Positions 16,689 through 26,166 are shown, numbered from the stretch's first letter. The stretch: 64,000 nt of DNA from Corynebacterium epidermidicanis (GCF_001021025.1 NZ_CP011541.1:496001-560000), one strand, 5' to 3'. The notes: generated by a model not told the origin, from the sequence alone. A program made the numbers and translations.

Positions 16689-19625
16689 ATGGCGAAACTA
16701 CTTACTCCGGATACGAAGAAAATTGGTCAGCCCGAGCAGGGGATTCAACAAGATTTCCCGGATAAGTTTCCTGAAGCATTAGCTGGGGGAACCCCCGTTG
16801 AGCTTAAGACAGATCTGGAAAACCTGTTGGGGAAGGACGCTGTCCATTCGCGTGCCCTCGATCTGGTGCGGTTTGCTTCTGATGCCGGCCCTTACCGGCT
16901 ATTCCCGCAGGTAGTTGTGTCGCCACGCAGTGTGGAGGACATGGCTAGCTTGCTGGCCTACTGCGCCGCGAATGGTCGCCACCTGACCTACCGTTCGGGT
17001 GGTTCCTCCCTAAACGGGCAGTGCCAAGGCGACGACATCTTGGTCGATACCAAGACGCATTTTCGGGGTATTCAAGTCGAGGGAGAACGCGTGCGGGTGC
17101 GTCCGGGCGAGACGCTCGCCGGGTTGAACGCGGTTCTCGCGCGGCATGGGCGTCGATTTGCGCCGGACCCCGCGTCTGCGGTGGTGGCCACCATTGGCGG
17201 TATTTTGTCCAACAATTCGGGTGGCATGCGGTGCACCGTTGACCAAGACTCGTATCACTCGATCGTGGATGCCACCTTGGTGCTGCCGAGCGGGACGGTC
17301 GTCGATACGGCGGACCCGGACGCAGATGCCCGGCTGGCCGCCGACGAACCAGAGTTGGTCAAGGAGCTGCTCGCGATCCGCGAGGAGATTGTCGCGGATG
17401 AGGAATTGGTGGCGCACCTGCGTCGAAAATTCTCGATCCGCAATACCAATGGCTTGCGTCTGGATGCGTTTTTGGACGGAGATACTCCGGTGGAAATCCT
17501 GCGTCGGCTGCTCGTTGGTGCGGAGGGAACGTTGGGATTCATTGCTGAGGCGGTACTCGATACGCAGCCGTTGCCGCAGGTCAAGGCGGTCACGTGGGTC
17601 ATGCTGCCGACGCTCGCGGCCGCCGCTGAGTACGTGCCAAAACTCATGGATGCCGGGGCAGCCGCGTGTGAGCTGCTGGTGAGCCCAGTGCTTCGGGAGT
17701 CCGTCGGCCACTTTGATGGCGCAGATGCCGGATGGGCAGAGCTTGACGACGACGCCTCGGCCATCCTGCTCGAGGTCGCTGGCCTGGATGAAGATGATCT
17801 GCAGCAGAAAATCGCCGCGGCTGAAGCCGTTCTCGCGGAGGCGCCCCTGACCAGCCCACTGCGGTTCATGCGGGATGCCACCGAAATTGACTTGGCGTGG
17901 CAAATTCGTGGTGGCCTGTTTGCGTTGCTGGGCAAGCAGCGCCAAGAAGGGACCGCGTTGATCACTGAAGACGTGTGCTTCCCGCCGGCGCTGGTGGGCG
18001 AGGCTGCGAAAGACCTCATGAAGTTGCTCGCCAAGTATGACTATCCGGAATCGGTGATGGGGCATGCGGCCTTCGGCAACCTGCATTTCTTCATGACACC
18101 GGCGTTCGGGCGCCAGGAGGAAATCGACCAGTACGACGCGTTCATTAACGAGCTGGTCGAGCTGGTTATCGACAAGTACTCCGGCTCGCTGAAAGCCGAG
18201 CACGGCACGGGCATGAACATGGCCCCGTTCCTCTTGCGCGAATGGGGCGAGAAGGCATACCAGCTCATGTGGCGAGTCAAGGAAGCTCTTGACCCGCAAG
18301 GAATCCTCGCACCCGACGTCAAACTGACCCGACAGCAGGACATCCACCTGCAAAACTTCAAGTCTTTCCCACGCATCGAGGAAGTGGCCACCCACTGTGT
18401 CGAGTGCGGCTTCTGTGAACCGGTGTGCCCTTCGCGCAACGCCACCGTCACTCCGCGCCAGCGCATCGTGCTGCGCCGCGAAATGGCCCGCCAGCCTGCA
18501 GGATCTGCGCTGCTCAACGCGCTTTACGACGACTACGGCTACGACGCAATCGACATGTGCGCAGCCGATGGAACCTGCTCTATCTCGTGTCCGATCAGCA
18601 TCGATACCGGTGTCATGATGAAGCAATTCCGGGCCGCGCAACAAACCGAGCAGACTAACGACGTTGCTCTCAAGCTCGCCAAGAATTGGGCAGCGGTGGA
18701 AAAGGCAGCCCGTGGTGGTCTCACCGCTGCGGGAGCAGTCCAGAAGGTACTAGGGCCATCGCTGGGTTCCTCGGTGCTGGGGGCACTGACCGGCGTGGTG
18801 CGTTCGGTGGTGTCGGAGGATCTGGTGCCTTCTGCCCAAGATGGTCTACCGCCGGCAGCGTCCGCACTGCCGAAAACTGTGCGTGCCGGTGCAGCCGCGA
18901 TTTATTTCCCGGCCTGCATTAACCGCATGTTCGGTCGCTCGGGGGAAGGGCCGTCGTTGCCCGAAACCCTTGTCGCGGTCTCCGCGCGTGCGGGTAAGCC
19001 TCTCCATATCCCGGGTGGCGTGTCCGGAACCTGTTGTGGCACGCCGTTTAGCTCCAAGGGCTTCCGCGACGCCAAGCACTACATGTCGGTGAAACTTCTG
19101 GAAGACTTGTGGCTTTGGTCCGAAGCTGGAACCTTGCCGATCGTGGTCGATGCATCGTCCTGTACGCACGGCATGATCGAAAACGTGCCGGGCGAGTTGA
19201 CTGAAGAACAGCTATCCCGCTGGCAGCAGATTCAGATCATGGATGCGGTGCAGTGGGCGGAAACGCTGCTGCCGTCGCTCAGCGTAACGCAGCCAGCAGG
19301 CCGGGTGGCCGTCCACCCGAACTGTTCCCTGCAACACATGGATCTAGTTGGTCCACTCATGCAGGTCGCTTCGTTTGCTGCGGAGGACGCTTTTGTACCG
19401 TTGGGTGCCACCTGCTGTGGCACCGCAGGCGATCGTGGTCTTCTGCATCCGGAGCTGCTGGAATCGGCAACCGCGGATGAGCGGGTGGGACTGGCCCGGG
19501 CAGCGCAAGACGGGCCGGTTGATGCGTTCGTTTCCGCCAACCGCACCTGCGAAATGGGCTTGGAACAATCCACGGGCCATGCCTACGAACACGTGGCGTA
19601 TCTGTTGGATGAAGCAACGCGTTAG
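16689..19625 (+). CDS. FAD-linked oxidase with C-terminal Fe-S and CCG domains (D-lactate dehydrogenase type)
   Basis: A 978-residue fusion. The N-terminal half is a PCMH-type FAD-binding domain (LTYRSGGSSLNGQC, AVVATIGGILSNNSGGMRC) with the FAD-oxidase C domain (LKAEHGTGMNMAPF). After residue about 565 come two ferredoxin-like clusters (CVECGFCEPVCPSRN and CAADGTCSISCP). They are followed by two cysteine-rich CCG repeats (SGTCCGTPFSSKGF and GATCCGTAGDRG). This layout is that of NAD-independent, iron-sulfur D-lactate or 2-hydroxyacid dehydrogenases that pass electrons to the respiratory chain. The exact substrate is inferred from the family. A TACACT -10 box at 16674-16679 puts the transcript start close to the ATG, so the mRNA may be leaderless. 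Confidence 0.85.
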   Translation: MAKLLTPDTKKIGQPEQGIQQDFPDKFPEALAGGTPVELKTDLENLLGKDAVHSRALDLVRFASDAGPYRLFPQVVVSPRSVEDMASLLAYCAANGRHLTYRSGGSSLNGQCQGDDILVDTKTHFRGIQVEGERVRVRPGETLAGLNAVLARHGRRFAPDPASAVVATIGGILSNNSGGMRCTVDQDSYHSIVDATLVLPSGTVVDTADPDADARLAADEPELVKELLAIREEIVADEELVAHLRRKFSIRNTNGLRLDAFLDGDTPVEILRRLLVGAEGTLGFIAEAVLDTQPLPQVKAVTWVMLPTLAAAAEYVPKLMDAGAAACELLVSPVLRESVGHFDGADAGWAELDDDASAILLEVAGLDEDDLQQKIAAAEAVLAEAPLTSPLRFMRDATEIDLAWQIRGGLFALLGKQRQEGTALITEDVCFPPALVGEAAKDLMKLLAKYDYPESVMGHAAFGNLHFFMTPAFGRQEEIDQYDAFINELVELVIDKYSGSLKAEHGTGMNMAPFLLREWGEKAYQLMWRVKEALDPQGILAPDVKLTRQQDIHLQNFKSFPRIEEVATHCVECGFCEPVCPSRNATVTPRQRIVLRREMARQPAGSALLNALYDDYGYDAIDMCAADGTCSISCPISIDTGVMMKQFRAAQQTEQTNDVALKLAKNWAAVEKAARGGLTAAGAVQKVLGPSLGSSVLGALTGVVRSVVSEDLVPSAQDGLPPAASALPKTVRAGAAAIYFPACINRMFGRSGEGPSLPETLVAVSARAGKPLHIPGGVSGTCCGTPFSSKGFRDAKHYMSVKLLEDLWLWSEAGTLPIVVDASSCTHGMIENVPGELTEEQLSRWQQIQIMDAVQWAETLLPSLSVTQPAGRVAVHPNCSLQHMDLVGPLMQVASFAAEDAFVPLGATCCGTAGDRGLLHPELLESATADERVGLARAAQDGPVDAFVSANRTCEMGLEQSTGHAYEHVAYLLDEATR

Positions 19626-20603
19626 TGAGCCGGATGCCACGCGGCTAGCTTTTCCAGCAGGATGCGGTCGGAGTCCTGCTTGGCGGCGCGGTTGCCTTCG
19701 ACCGTGCCGCCGAACGTCTTCTCCCATGATCTACCCATCGAGGTGATGTCATCGGAGAAGAGGTGACCGGCGTCAGGATAAACGTGCGCTTCGAGCCGGG
19801 GGTTGCGTTTTGCTATGCCGCGAGCGGCCACGTCACCCTGCCACATGGCGTCCTGGTCACCTGCGAAAACCAAGCCTTGACCTTGGAAATTCTCGATGGG
19901 GATGCGTGCCTCGTCAGTGTTTTGGGCACGTTGCGCCCTCGACTCGTAGACCTCTCGATAGCGCATTGGAAGACTGAGCATCATGTCAAAGAACATCTTC
20001 ACTGAAGCCTTAGGATCGAAAATCCTTAAACGCTAAGTAAGGAAGCGGCTGGCCGCCCTGGCTGAATGATGGGTGTTCCTCCCGGCCGAAAGCTAAACCC
20101 TGAAAGGTGTACTCCGTTGGGGTGAACAGAACAATGTTGTCGATTTTCGCCCCGTGGGTGGCCAAATTAGCGGTGAGCTCTGCGCCTTTCGATGAGCCCA
20201 CGACGGTGACAGGACCCTCAGAAACGCGGGTGGTGACCTCATCAAAGAACTCCAGCGGGACGTCGGCAAGGGTGTTTTTCTGGTTTGGTTGGCCGAAGAA
20301 GAAAAGCGCAAGAACTTCGTAGCCTGCCTCCCATAGCTGGCGGGCGCGGGCATAGTCAGGGGAGCCTTCGGAACCTCCGAATACGACCACTGTGCCGGCG
20401 TGCTTCTTCTCCACCGGCTGGAAATGAAAGCCGCTGAGGTAGGTGCCTTCGATGTGCGTGATGCGATCAGTGGTGGGGTAGGAGCTCGCTTCTTGGGGCC
20501 TACCCTCCGGAAGAGCGTAACGATGCACGTTGTACGCCCGCACTCCGATCACAGCAGAAACAATGATCACGAAAGCCAGGAGGATTTTGAGTATCTTCTT
20601 CAT
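19622..20603 (-). pseudogene. Frameshifted BAAT/acyl-CoA thioesterase-type alpha/beta hydrolase
   Basis: Two adjacent minus-strand frames form one protein. The first, from ATG 20603, has an N-terminal membrane anchor (ILKILLAFVIIVSAVIGVRA). It then shows VVVFGGSEG and the nucleophile motif VVGSSKGAE, and stops at 20010 after LPYLAFKDFRS. The second frame continues DPKASVKMFFDMM and contains QGLVFAGDQDAMW and VYPDAGHLF, with the catalytic Asp and His, ending at 19622. The switch can be explained by one extra T in the T4 run at 20019-20022 on the minus strand. The family resembles the C-terminal domain of bile-acid-CoA:amino acid acyltransferases. A sequencing error is possible. It overlaps the preceding convergent gene by four bases. 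Confidence 0.8.
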
Positions 20604-20758
20604 GAAAACCCACTTTGCGAGGTTGACGCGACGCGAATGCAACTAGCTCTAGTTAAACCCCAACCTCAGCGACAGCAACTCGACTGATTTCCAGGCCACC
20701 CAGCAGGGATTTCCTTTTGGTGGATTTTTCATTCTGGCCTCGCCTACAAGACCCTTCC

Positions 20759-20764
20759 TATAAT
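20759..20764 (+). promoter_or_regulatory. -10 box of selO
   Basis: A perfect TATAAT lies eight bases before ATG 20772. Transcription would start about at that ATG, so the mRNA is probably leaderless. The alternative ATG at 20763 overlaps the box and is unlikely. No good -35 is visible. Confidence 0.6.
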
Positions 20765-21916
20765 GAGGCAGATGAAGCCAGAGTTTCCGTTCCCAGAGGC
20801 GATGCCCGAGCTTGCTCATCCGGCAGTCGGCGAGGCCACGCCGAGTCCCGAGCTGCTGGTCCTCAATGAATCACTTGCTCAGGAACTTGGCCTGGACCCC
20901 GAGTGGCTGCGCTCTGATGAGGGAATTGCGTTCCTGCTCGGGCAACGTGGCGGGTATGCGCTGGCATACGCGGGGCACCAGTTCGGCCAATACAGCCCAT
21001 TGCTTGGCGACGGCCGTGCCTTACTACTCGGATCCTATGGAGGTTTCGAGCTGCAAAGCAAAGGGATCGGCCGAACGCCCTTTTCTCGTGGTGGCGATGG
21101 GCGTGGCCCCTTGGACGCAATGTTGCGCGAGTATCTCATTTCGGAGTACATGCACGCGGTGGGTATTTCCACCACGCGAGCCCTCGCAGTTTTGAGCACG
21201 GGAAGAAAAATCCAGCGACGGATGGTGGTGCCGGCCGGGGTAGTGGTTCGCGTGGCACGATCTCATCTGCGGGTGGGCACTTTTGAACTAGTGAGTCGAT
21301 CGGGCACTCCTGAGATGCTTTCCCGGTTGGAAGAATATGCTTGGGGGATTTTCCCAGGAGGACGGGACGGTGTTGCTGCGCGGCAATGCAAAACCGTGGC
21401 GGAGTGGATGGGGGTCGGATTTGTTCATGGCGTGATGAATACCGACAACTGCTCGATATCTGGCGAGACCATTGACTATGGGCCATGCGCATTCCTCGAT
21501 ACACATGACCCCGCGGCGTGCTTTTCCTCGATTGACACCCAAAAGAGGTACGCCTATGGGCGCCAGCCCGCAATCCTGCAGTGGAATCTCGCACAGCTGG
21601 GTTTTACCGGGGATTTCGTCTCGATGTTCTCCGATGCGTTGCAGGAGGTGTTTTCACGCAAACTGGGCACCGCCGACCCCATGGGCATCAATGAGTGGTT
21701 CGCCTCCTTGCCCGGAAAGGACCACACTCTGGCTCACGCCGAACTCCCAGGGGAAAACCCTCAGGTCATCCCTCGTAACTTCGCGGTGCAGCGCGCGTTA
21801 GATACCGCGAACGAGGGAGACTTGGCACCGTTCCTGGAGTGTCTCGAAGTCTTGCTGAGGCCATTTGAAAAGCCTGCCGACGTGAACTGGCCCCCGAAAG
21901 TTGGACTGGTTTAATT

Positions 21917-22812
21917 CTAGGCGGTTTGGGTTTCAAGGGTCTGGTTCCGATAGTGCATCGGAGTCAGGCCCTTAAGTCGTTGTTGGATGCGTTCGTGGTT
22001 GTACCAGTAGATGTAGTCATCGAGTGCGTGGTAGAACTCGTCCAGGCTGGTAAATGTTTCACCGTGGTACATCTCTGTCTTGAGGTGCCCGAAGAAGTTC
22101 TCCATCACCGCGTTGTCGTAGCAGTTACCTTTCCTTGACATTGACTGCACACCACCAATGCTGTCAATGAGGTCGCGCCAGCTGGAATGCTGGTACTGGA
22201 ACCCTTGATCCGTATGCACCAGTAAACCTTTTCCTGGTGATTCTTGTGCGATGGCATCACGCAAAGACTGTGACGTCAATGCGGTATTCGGTGAGGTAGA
22301 CACGCTATACGACACGATCGCCCGATCATATAGGTCCATGATCGGCGACAAGTAAACCTTGGTGCCAGCGACCCGAAACTCCGTGACATCACTTACCCAC
22401 ACCGTATTTGGTGTATCCGGTGTGAAGCATCGATCCAGCACGTTCTTGGCGATGTGGCTGACAGTGCCTTTGTACGAGTTGTACTTCTTTTTCACCCTGA
22501 CCTTGGATTTCAGCCCTAACTCATCCATAAGCTTGTAGACCAGCTTGTGGTTAACCGCCCACCCTTGCCGTTGGAGTTGAGCATGCACCCGCCGGTAACC
22601 ATAACGACGGTTCATCCGCTGAAAGATGTCACGGATTGCCTGCTTAAGCTGGGCATGCTTATCAGCTGCAGTGAGGCGTTGTTGGTGATAGTAAAACGTC
22701 GACCGGGCAAGACCTGCCGCAGCAAGCAGATCATCCAGCCGGTGGTCTGACTTGAGGATGACGATAGCCTCGACTTTTAACCTCGTCGCTGGTTCCTCAA
22801 GTCCCGCAATTT
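21917..22812 (-). CDS. IS150-like transposase OrfB (expressed by -1 frameshift)
   Basis: The integrase core with the DDE residues: the Asp in VWVSDVTEFRV, the Asp in LLVHTDQGFQYQ and the Glu in NAVMENFFGHLK. It is preceded by the HTH_21 segment RRYGYRRVHAQLQRQG. There is no suitable start codon at its upstream end. The frame is open back to a run of seven A on the coding strand (plus-strand T run 22810-22816) inside the last codons of OrfA. A -1 shift there gives LKKIAGLEEPATRLKVEAIV, the junction expected for IS150-type OrfAB. An internal ATG at 22615 would lack the N-terminal portion. Confidence 0.9.
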
Positions 22813-23274
22813 TTTTAGGTATGCGTTTTCCGCCCGCAGTTTCTCTACCTCGCGGCGCAGCCGATCCTCCTCGGTCACTGTCTTCGTAGGTGAACTGCCC
22901 TTGGGTCGTCCTTTTGGCTTCGGTCGCAAGGCTTCGTCACCACCTGCACGCCAGGCACGGACCCAACTCGAGACAAGCTGGTCGGAGGACAACCCGAACT
23001 CGCGGGCAAGATCCATCTTCGACTCACCAGCAATGAAGCGATCGACGACTTCCTTCTTCACCTCGAAGGAAAACTGCTGCTTGGTTGGTTTTTCCACAAG
23101 ACACAGCTTGCCATGAAGCTTGAACCGGCGTTCAAGCTTTCGCACCGGATCACGAGCGACACCAAGCCGGCGTGCCGCTGCTTTATAACCCAAGCCTTGT
23201 TCAAACAAGTCAACGAGCTGCTCTCGCTGCAGCTTGCTCAGAGAACTTCGTGCCCTCAAAGAAATACTCCCCAC
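22777..23274 (-). CDS. IS150-like transposase OrfA
   Basis: A 165-residue protein with two helix-turn-helix segments (LGYKAAARRLGVARDPVRKLERRF and MDLAREFGLSSDQLVSSWVRAW). A C-terminal coiled coil (RLRREVEKLRAENAYLKKLRDL) follows. The length and two-HTH layout are those of the IS150 subgroup. The slippery A7 run sits under YLKKL, so OrfA alone is the unshifted product. Confidence 0.93.
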   Translation of the reverse strand: MGSISLRARSSLSKLQREQLVDLFEQGLGYKAAARRLGVARDPVRKLERRFKLHGKLCLVEKPTKQQFSFEVKKEVVDRFIAGESKMDLAREFGLSSDQLVSSWVRAWRAGGDEALRPKPKGRPKGSSPTKTVTEEDRLRREVEKLRAENAYLKKLRDLRNQRRG

Positions 23275-23440
23275 TAGTTAGAAACTGATTTCTCAGTCCA
23301 ACTAATGGGGAGCAGTTCAACGCCACGTATTTAGCGGCGGGCCCGAGCGAGTCAAGCTTCGTAACTTACTGCGGAACATAAGGTGAATTTGTGCTGCAGA
23401 GCTGTTCCTGCTCACTGCTCTCACCACGAGCAGCGCATAC

Positions 23441-23466
23441 GCAAAAGGCCCTCCCGAAGGAGGGCC
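23441..23466 (-). terminator. Terminator of metQNI
   Basis: A perfect 8-bp GC stem ggccctcc/ggagggcc (23447-23466) with a 4-base loop is followed on the minus strand by TTTTGC. It lies 18 bases after the metI stop. Confidence 0.9.
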
Positions 23467-23483
23467 ATGAGCGCAAAACAGGT

Positions 23484-24161
23484 TTACCGGCGCATGATCT
23501 TCTTGGACAGGTAGTTGCCGAGCAGCTGCGCGATCTGGACGATCACGATGATCACGGCAGTTGCAGCCAATGTGACTTCGGTGTCGAAGGATCGGTATCC
23601 GTAGACGATCGCGAAGTCGCCCAGGCCGCCGCCACCGATGTAGCCGGCCATCGCGGACATGTCGACTACCGCGATGAACACGAAGGTGTAGCCCAGGATC
23701 AGCGGCCCCAGCGCCTCAGGAATGATCACGGTGCGGATGATGCGCCATGGGGAAGCGCCCATGGAGCGGGCTGCTTCGATCATGCCGGGGTCGATGGAGA
23801 CGAGGTTTTGCTCGACGATGCGGGCGATGCCAAACGTCGCGGCCACGGACATCACGAAGGTCGCGGCATCAATGCCGATTGTTGAACCGATGACTAGCTT
23901 GGTCAACGGCCCGATGAAGGCAATCAAAATGATGAAAGGGATCGGTCGAACAAAGTTCACGATCACGTTGAGCACGGTGTAAAGCGCCTTGTTCTGCAAG
24001 ATTCCGCGAGAGCGCGTCGTGTATAGTAAAATGCCGAGGCCAAGGCCGAGGATGCCTGCCACCACCATCGTGATCGAAACCATGTACAAGGTGTCGATAA
24101 TGGAGGTCACAAAGGAGTCGCCTAAGCGATCCCAGTCAGCTGCAAGTACGGTCTGGTTCAT
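23484..24161 (-). CDS. metI: Methionine ABC transporter permease
   Basis: A 225-residue inner-membrane permease with five or six hydrophobic helices. The coupling-helix motif EAARSMGASPWRIIRTVIIPEA (EAA loop) contacts MetN. It carries methionine across the membrane as part of MetQNI. It overlaps the ATPase gene by four bases and is last in the operon before a strong terminator. Confidence 0.95.
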   Translation of the reverse strand: MNQTVLAADWDRLGDSFVTSIIDTLYMVSITMVVAGILGLGLGILLYTTRSRGILQNKALYTVLNVIVNFVRPIPFIILIAFIGPLTKLVIGSTIGIDAATFVMSVAATFGIARIVEQNLVSIDPGMIEAARSMGASPWRIIRTVIIPEALGPLILGYTFVFIAVVDMSAMAGYIGGGGLGDFAIVYGYRSFDTEVTLAATAVIIVIVQIAQLLGNYLSKKIMRR

Positions 24162-25204
24162 CGGATGATCTCCTGTACGTCAGCATTGGTGGACACGGCC
24201 TGGTAGAACTGTTCAATCGCCTCGTCCGGGCCGGTGAGCTGCACTGTGACCTTGCCAAAGGACTGGTGCTGCAACGTGGTAATGCCGCCGTGCACAATGT
24301 TGATGTTGACACCAGCTTTGGTGGCATCGGCGGAGGCAGCGAAGAACCCGGTTTTTTCGGTGAGGTCGATGGTAAAGATTCGGCCGTCGCGAAGCGCGAG
24401 CTCGTCGGATTCGACCATGTCGGGGGTGTTGCGCAGCGATGTGGCTACGAAGCGGGCGGCCACATCGGTCTTCGGGTGGGAAAAGACCTCGTAAACTGAG
24501 CCATATTCGACAACGCGCCCAGACTCCATGACGGCGACCTTGTCCGCGATGGAGCGGACCACTTCCATTTCGTGGGTGATTACGACGATGGTGATGCCGA
24601 ACTTCTTGTTCACCTCGCGGAGCAAACGCAGCACGTCTTGCGTGGTTTCGGGGTCGAGTGCGGACGTCGCTTCGTCGGCAAGCAGCAGTCGCGGGTTGGT
24701 GGCCAGCGCGCGGGCGATGCCGATGCGCTGTTTTTGGCCGCCAGATAGCTGCTCCGGGTAGTGCTTGGCTTTGTCGGCAAGACCGACGAATTCGAGCAGT
24801 TCAGCCACGCGCTTTTCTCGCTCCGCTTTCGGCACGCCAGCAAGTTCCAACGGGTAAGCGATGTTGCCGGCGGCGGTGCGGGAGCTAAAGAGGTTGAACT
24901 GCTGGAAAATCATGCCGATGTCACGGCGTACCGATCGCAGTTGGCGTTCGGAAAGACCGACGACATCGAGGTCGTCGAGAAGCAGCTGTCCGGAGGTGGC
25001 TGCCTCCAGACCGTTGATTAGGCGCACGAGGGTGGATTTGCCCGCGCCGGAGTAGCCGATGATGCCGATGATTTCACCGGGCTCGACGGTGAGGGTGACA
25101 TCCTCGAGCGCGGTGGTGGTTTTCTTGGCGTTGGTAAACACCTTGCCAACGCCGCGGAACTCGATGCGAGTGCCACGGCGTTGCGTTTGATTTGAATTGC
25201 TCAA
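24158..25204 (-). CDS. metN: Methionine ABC transporter ATP-binding protein
   Basis: A 348-residue ATPase: Walker A GYSGAGKST (about residues 53-61), signature LSGGQKQRIGIARAL, Walker B LLLADEATSALDPET, and the switch His in VITHEM. The last hundred residues form the NIL (ACT-like) domain of MetN (GGITTLQHQSFGKVTVQLTG). That domain binds methionine and gives trans-inhibition of transport in related systems. It lies between metQ (4 bases away) and metI (4-base overlap). Confidence 0.96.
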   Translation of the reverse strand: MSNSNQTQRRGTRIEFRGVGKVFTNAKKTTTALEDVTLTVEPGEIIGIIGYSGAGKSTLVRLINGLEAATSGQLLLDDLDVVGLSERQLRSVRRDIGMIFQQFNLFSSRTAAGNIAYPLELAGVPKAEREKRVAELLEFVGLADKAKHYPEQLSGGQKQRIGIARALATNPRLLLADEATSALDPETTQDVLRLLREVNKKFGITIVVITHEMEVVRSIADKVAVMESGRVVEYGSVYEVFSHPKTDVAARFVATSLRNTPDMVESDELALRDGRIFTIDLTEKTGFFAASADATKAGVNINIVHGGITTLQHQSFGKVTVQLTGPDEAIEQFYQAVSTNADVQEIIR

Positions 25205-25208
25205 TGTT

Positions 25209-26069
25209 CTACTTCGTGTTTTGGAGACGATCCAGGATGGCCTTCAGATCTTCCTTAGAGCGCTTGACCTCGACGGACGTGCCCTTGGAGTCTTCTGCAA
25301 GCGCCTTTTGCACCTCAGGGGAGTGGTAGACATCAACGAGCTTAGCGATCTTTTCGTTGTTGACGTCTTTCTCTTTCACCACGATGGCGTTGATGTAAGG
25401 CTCTGCTTCCTTGGAATTCGGATCATCCTTGAAGATCGCGGTCTTCGCATCAATCTTCGCGCGCTCGAGGAAGGTGTTGTTCACGATTGCTGGCTTGCCT
25501 TCGTTGTACACCGTCGCGGTCTGCGCGGAGTCAACTGGCACGACCTTCACCTTCGACGCAGCCGTATCGACGTCCGCTGGGGTAGGAGTAACCAGATTCT
25601 CGGACTTCAGCGTGACCAATCCGGCCTGCTTCAAAACGTTGATGGCGCGCCCCTGGTTGGAAGGATCGTTAGGTAGGGCGATGTCTTGGCCTTCGATGCC
25701 ATCCAAGCCGGTGTGGCCCTTCCAGTACAGCGCCAGTGGCACGATCTGGGTGGAGCCGATTGGCACGAGGTTGTCGTTAGCACCCGTGTTGTAAGCAGCG
25801 AGGAACTTCAGATGCTGGAAGAGGTTAGCGTCTACTTCGCCTTCGGAGAGCGCGCGGTTTGGTGTGTTGTAGTCTGCGAACTGGGTGGTCTTGATTTTCA
25901 CGCCAGCCTTTTCGGCTTCCTGCTCGAAGACCTTCCAGTAGCCCATGTCGGCCTCGGTGGTGCCGAGCTTAATGGTGTCTTCGTCCGAAGCGCCACGACC
26001 GCAAGCGGCGAGGGACGTGGTGGTTGCAATAGCTGCCAGCGCGAGCGCTGCTGTACGGCGGAATTTCAT
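25209..26069 (-). CDS. metQ: Methionine-binding lipoprotein (NlpA/MetQ family)
   Basis: A 286-residue substrate-binding lipoprotein. The signal peptide ends in the lipobox SLAAC (Cys23). The mature part has the NlpA-family segments KTTQFADYNTPNRALSEGEVDANLFQHLKFL and ALPNDPSNQGRAINVLKQAGLV. ATG 26069 gives a clean signal peptide and is preceded by aaggcagcaag; a longer frame upstream runs through the operator and is not likely to be used. First gene of metQNI, downstream of two operator-like sequences resembling those before metY. Confidence 0.94.
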   Translation of the reverse strand: MKFRRTAALALAAIATTTSLAACGRGASDEDTIKLGTTEADMGYWKVFEQEAEKAGVKIKTTQFADYNTPNRALSEGEVDANLFQHLKFLAAYNTGANDNLVPIGSTQIVPLALYWKGHTGLDGIEGQDIALPNDPSNQGRAINVLKQAGLVTLKSENLVTPTPADVDTAASKVKVVPVDSAQTATVYNEGKPAIVNNTFLERAKIDAKTAIFKDDPNSKEAEPYINAIVVKEKDVNNEKIAKLVDVYHSPEVQKALAEDSKGTSVEVKRSKEDLKAILDRLQNTK

Positions 26070-26084
26070 TTCTTGCTGCCTTTC

Positions 26085-26166
26085 TAGACCAAGCTTTCTG
26101 TTTGTTGTTGGGAACACTAGCAGCTTTAGGAAACCAGGTACAGCTTAGTCTAGAAAGCTTGGTCTG
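26085..26166 (-). promoter_or_regulatory. Paired McbR-like operators upstream of metQ
   Basis: The 14-base word agaccaagctttct (26086-26099) recurs as an exact inverted copy (26152-26165). Each lies inside a 16-base site of the form TAGAm-N6-kTCTG. These resemble the McbR operator consensus TAGAC-N6-GTCTA of C. glutamicum methionine genes, with the outer half of each site imperfect. They lie 16 to 97 bases before the metQ start. McbR control is inferred. Confidence 0.6.

Larger units (their letters stand above)
21883..23319 (-). mobile_element. Complete IS3-family (IS150-like) insertion sequence in selO (1437 bp)
   Basis: The left end reads tgaactggcccccgaaagtt, and the right end, reverse-complemented, reads tgaactgctccccattagtt. 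These are imperfect terminal repeats (21 of 27 matching) with TG...CA tips. A 3-bp duplication ACG flanks it (21880-21882 and 23320-23322). Excision of the element plus one duplication restores the selO frame exactly, which fixes the ends. It carries OrfA and OrfB on the minus strand and differs from the element in imuB. Confidence 0.93.
20772..23381 (+). pseudogene. selO: selO (YdiU) protein AMPylator, 3' end displaced by an IS element
   Basis: SelO is a pseudokinase-fold enzyme that transfers AMP to protein side chains in redox stress. The first part (20772-21882) shows the family blocks YAGHQFGQYSPLLGDGRA, LQSKGIGRTPFSRGGDGR, GFVHGVMNTDNCSISGETID with active-site DN, and DYGPCAFLD. It runs into the IS and would end after ten foreign residues (21914). 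After the IS, 23323-23381 restores the frame and ends in SSFVTYCGT. The joined gene is 389 codons, shorter than E. coli SelO (about 480). The lost 19 residues include a C-terminal Cys equivalent in position to the redox-active Cys/Sec of the family. The catalytic core is intact, so the truncated protein may still be made. Confidence 0.88.

Noticed and set aside
17010..18644. Minus-strand frame of 544 codons
   Set aside because: It is antisense to the FAD/Fe-S oxidase, whose sense frame has clear catalytic motifs.
23391..23885. Plus-strand frame starting after the selO remnant
   Set aside because: It runs through the metI terminator and antisense to metI.
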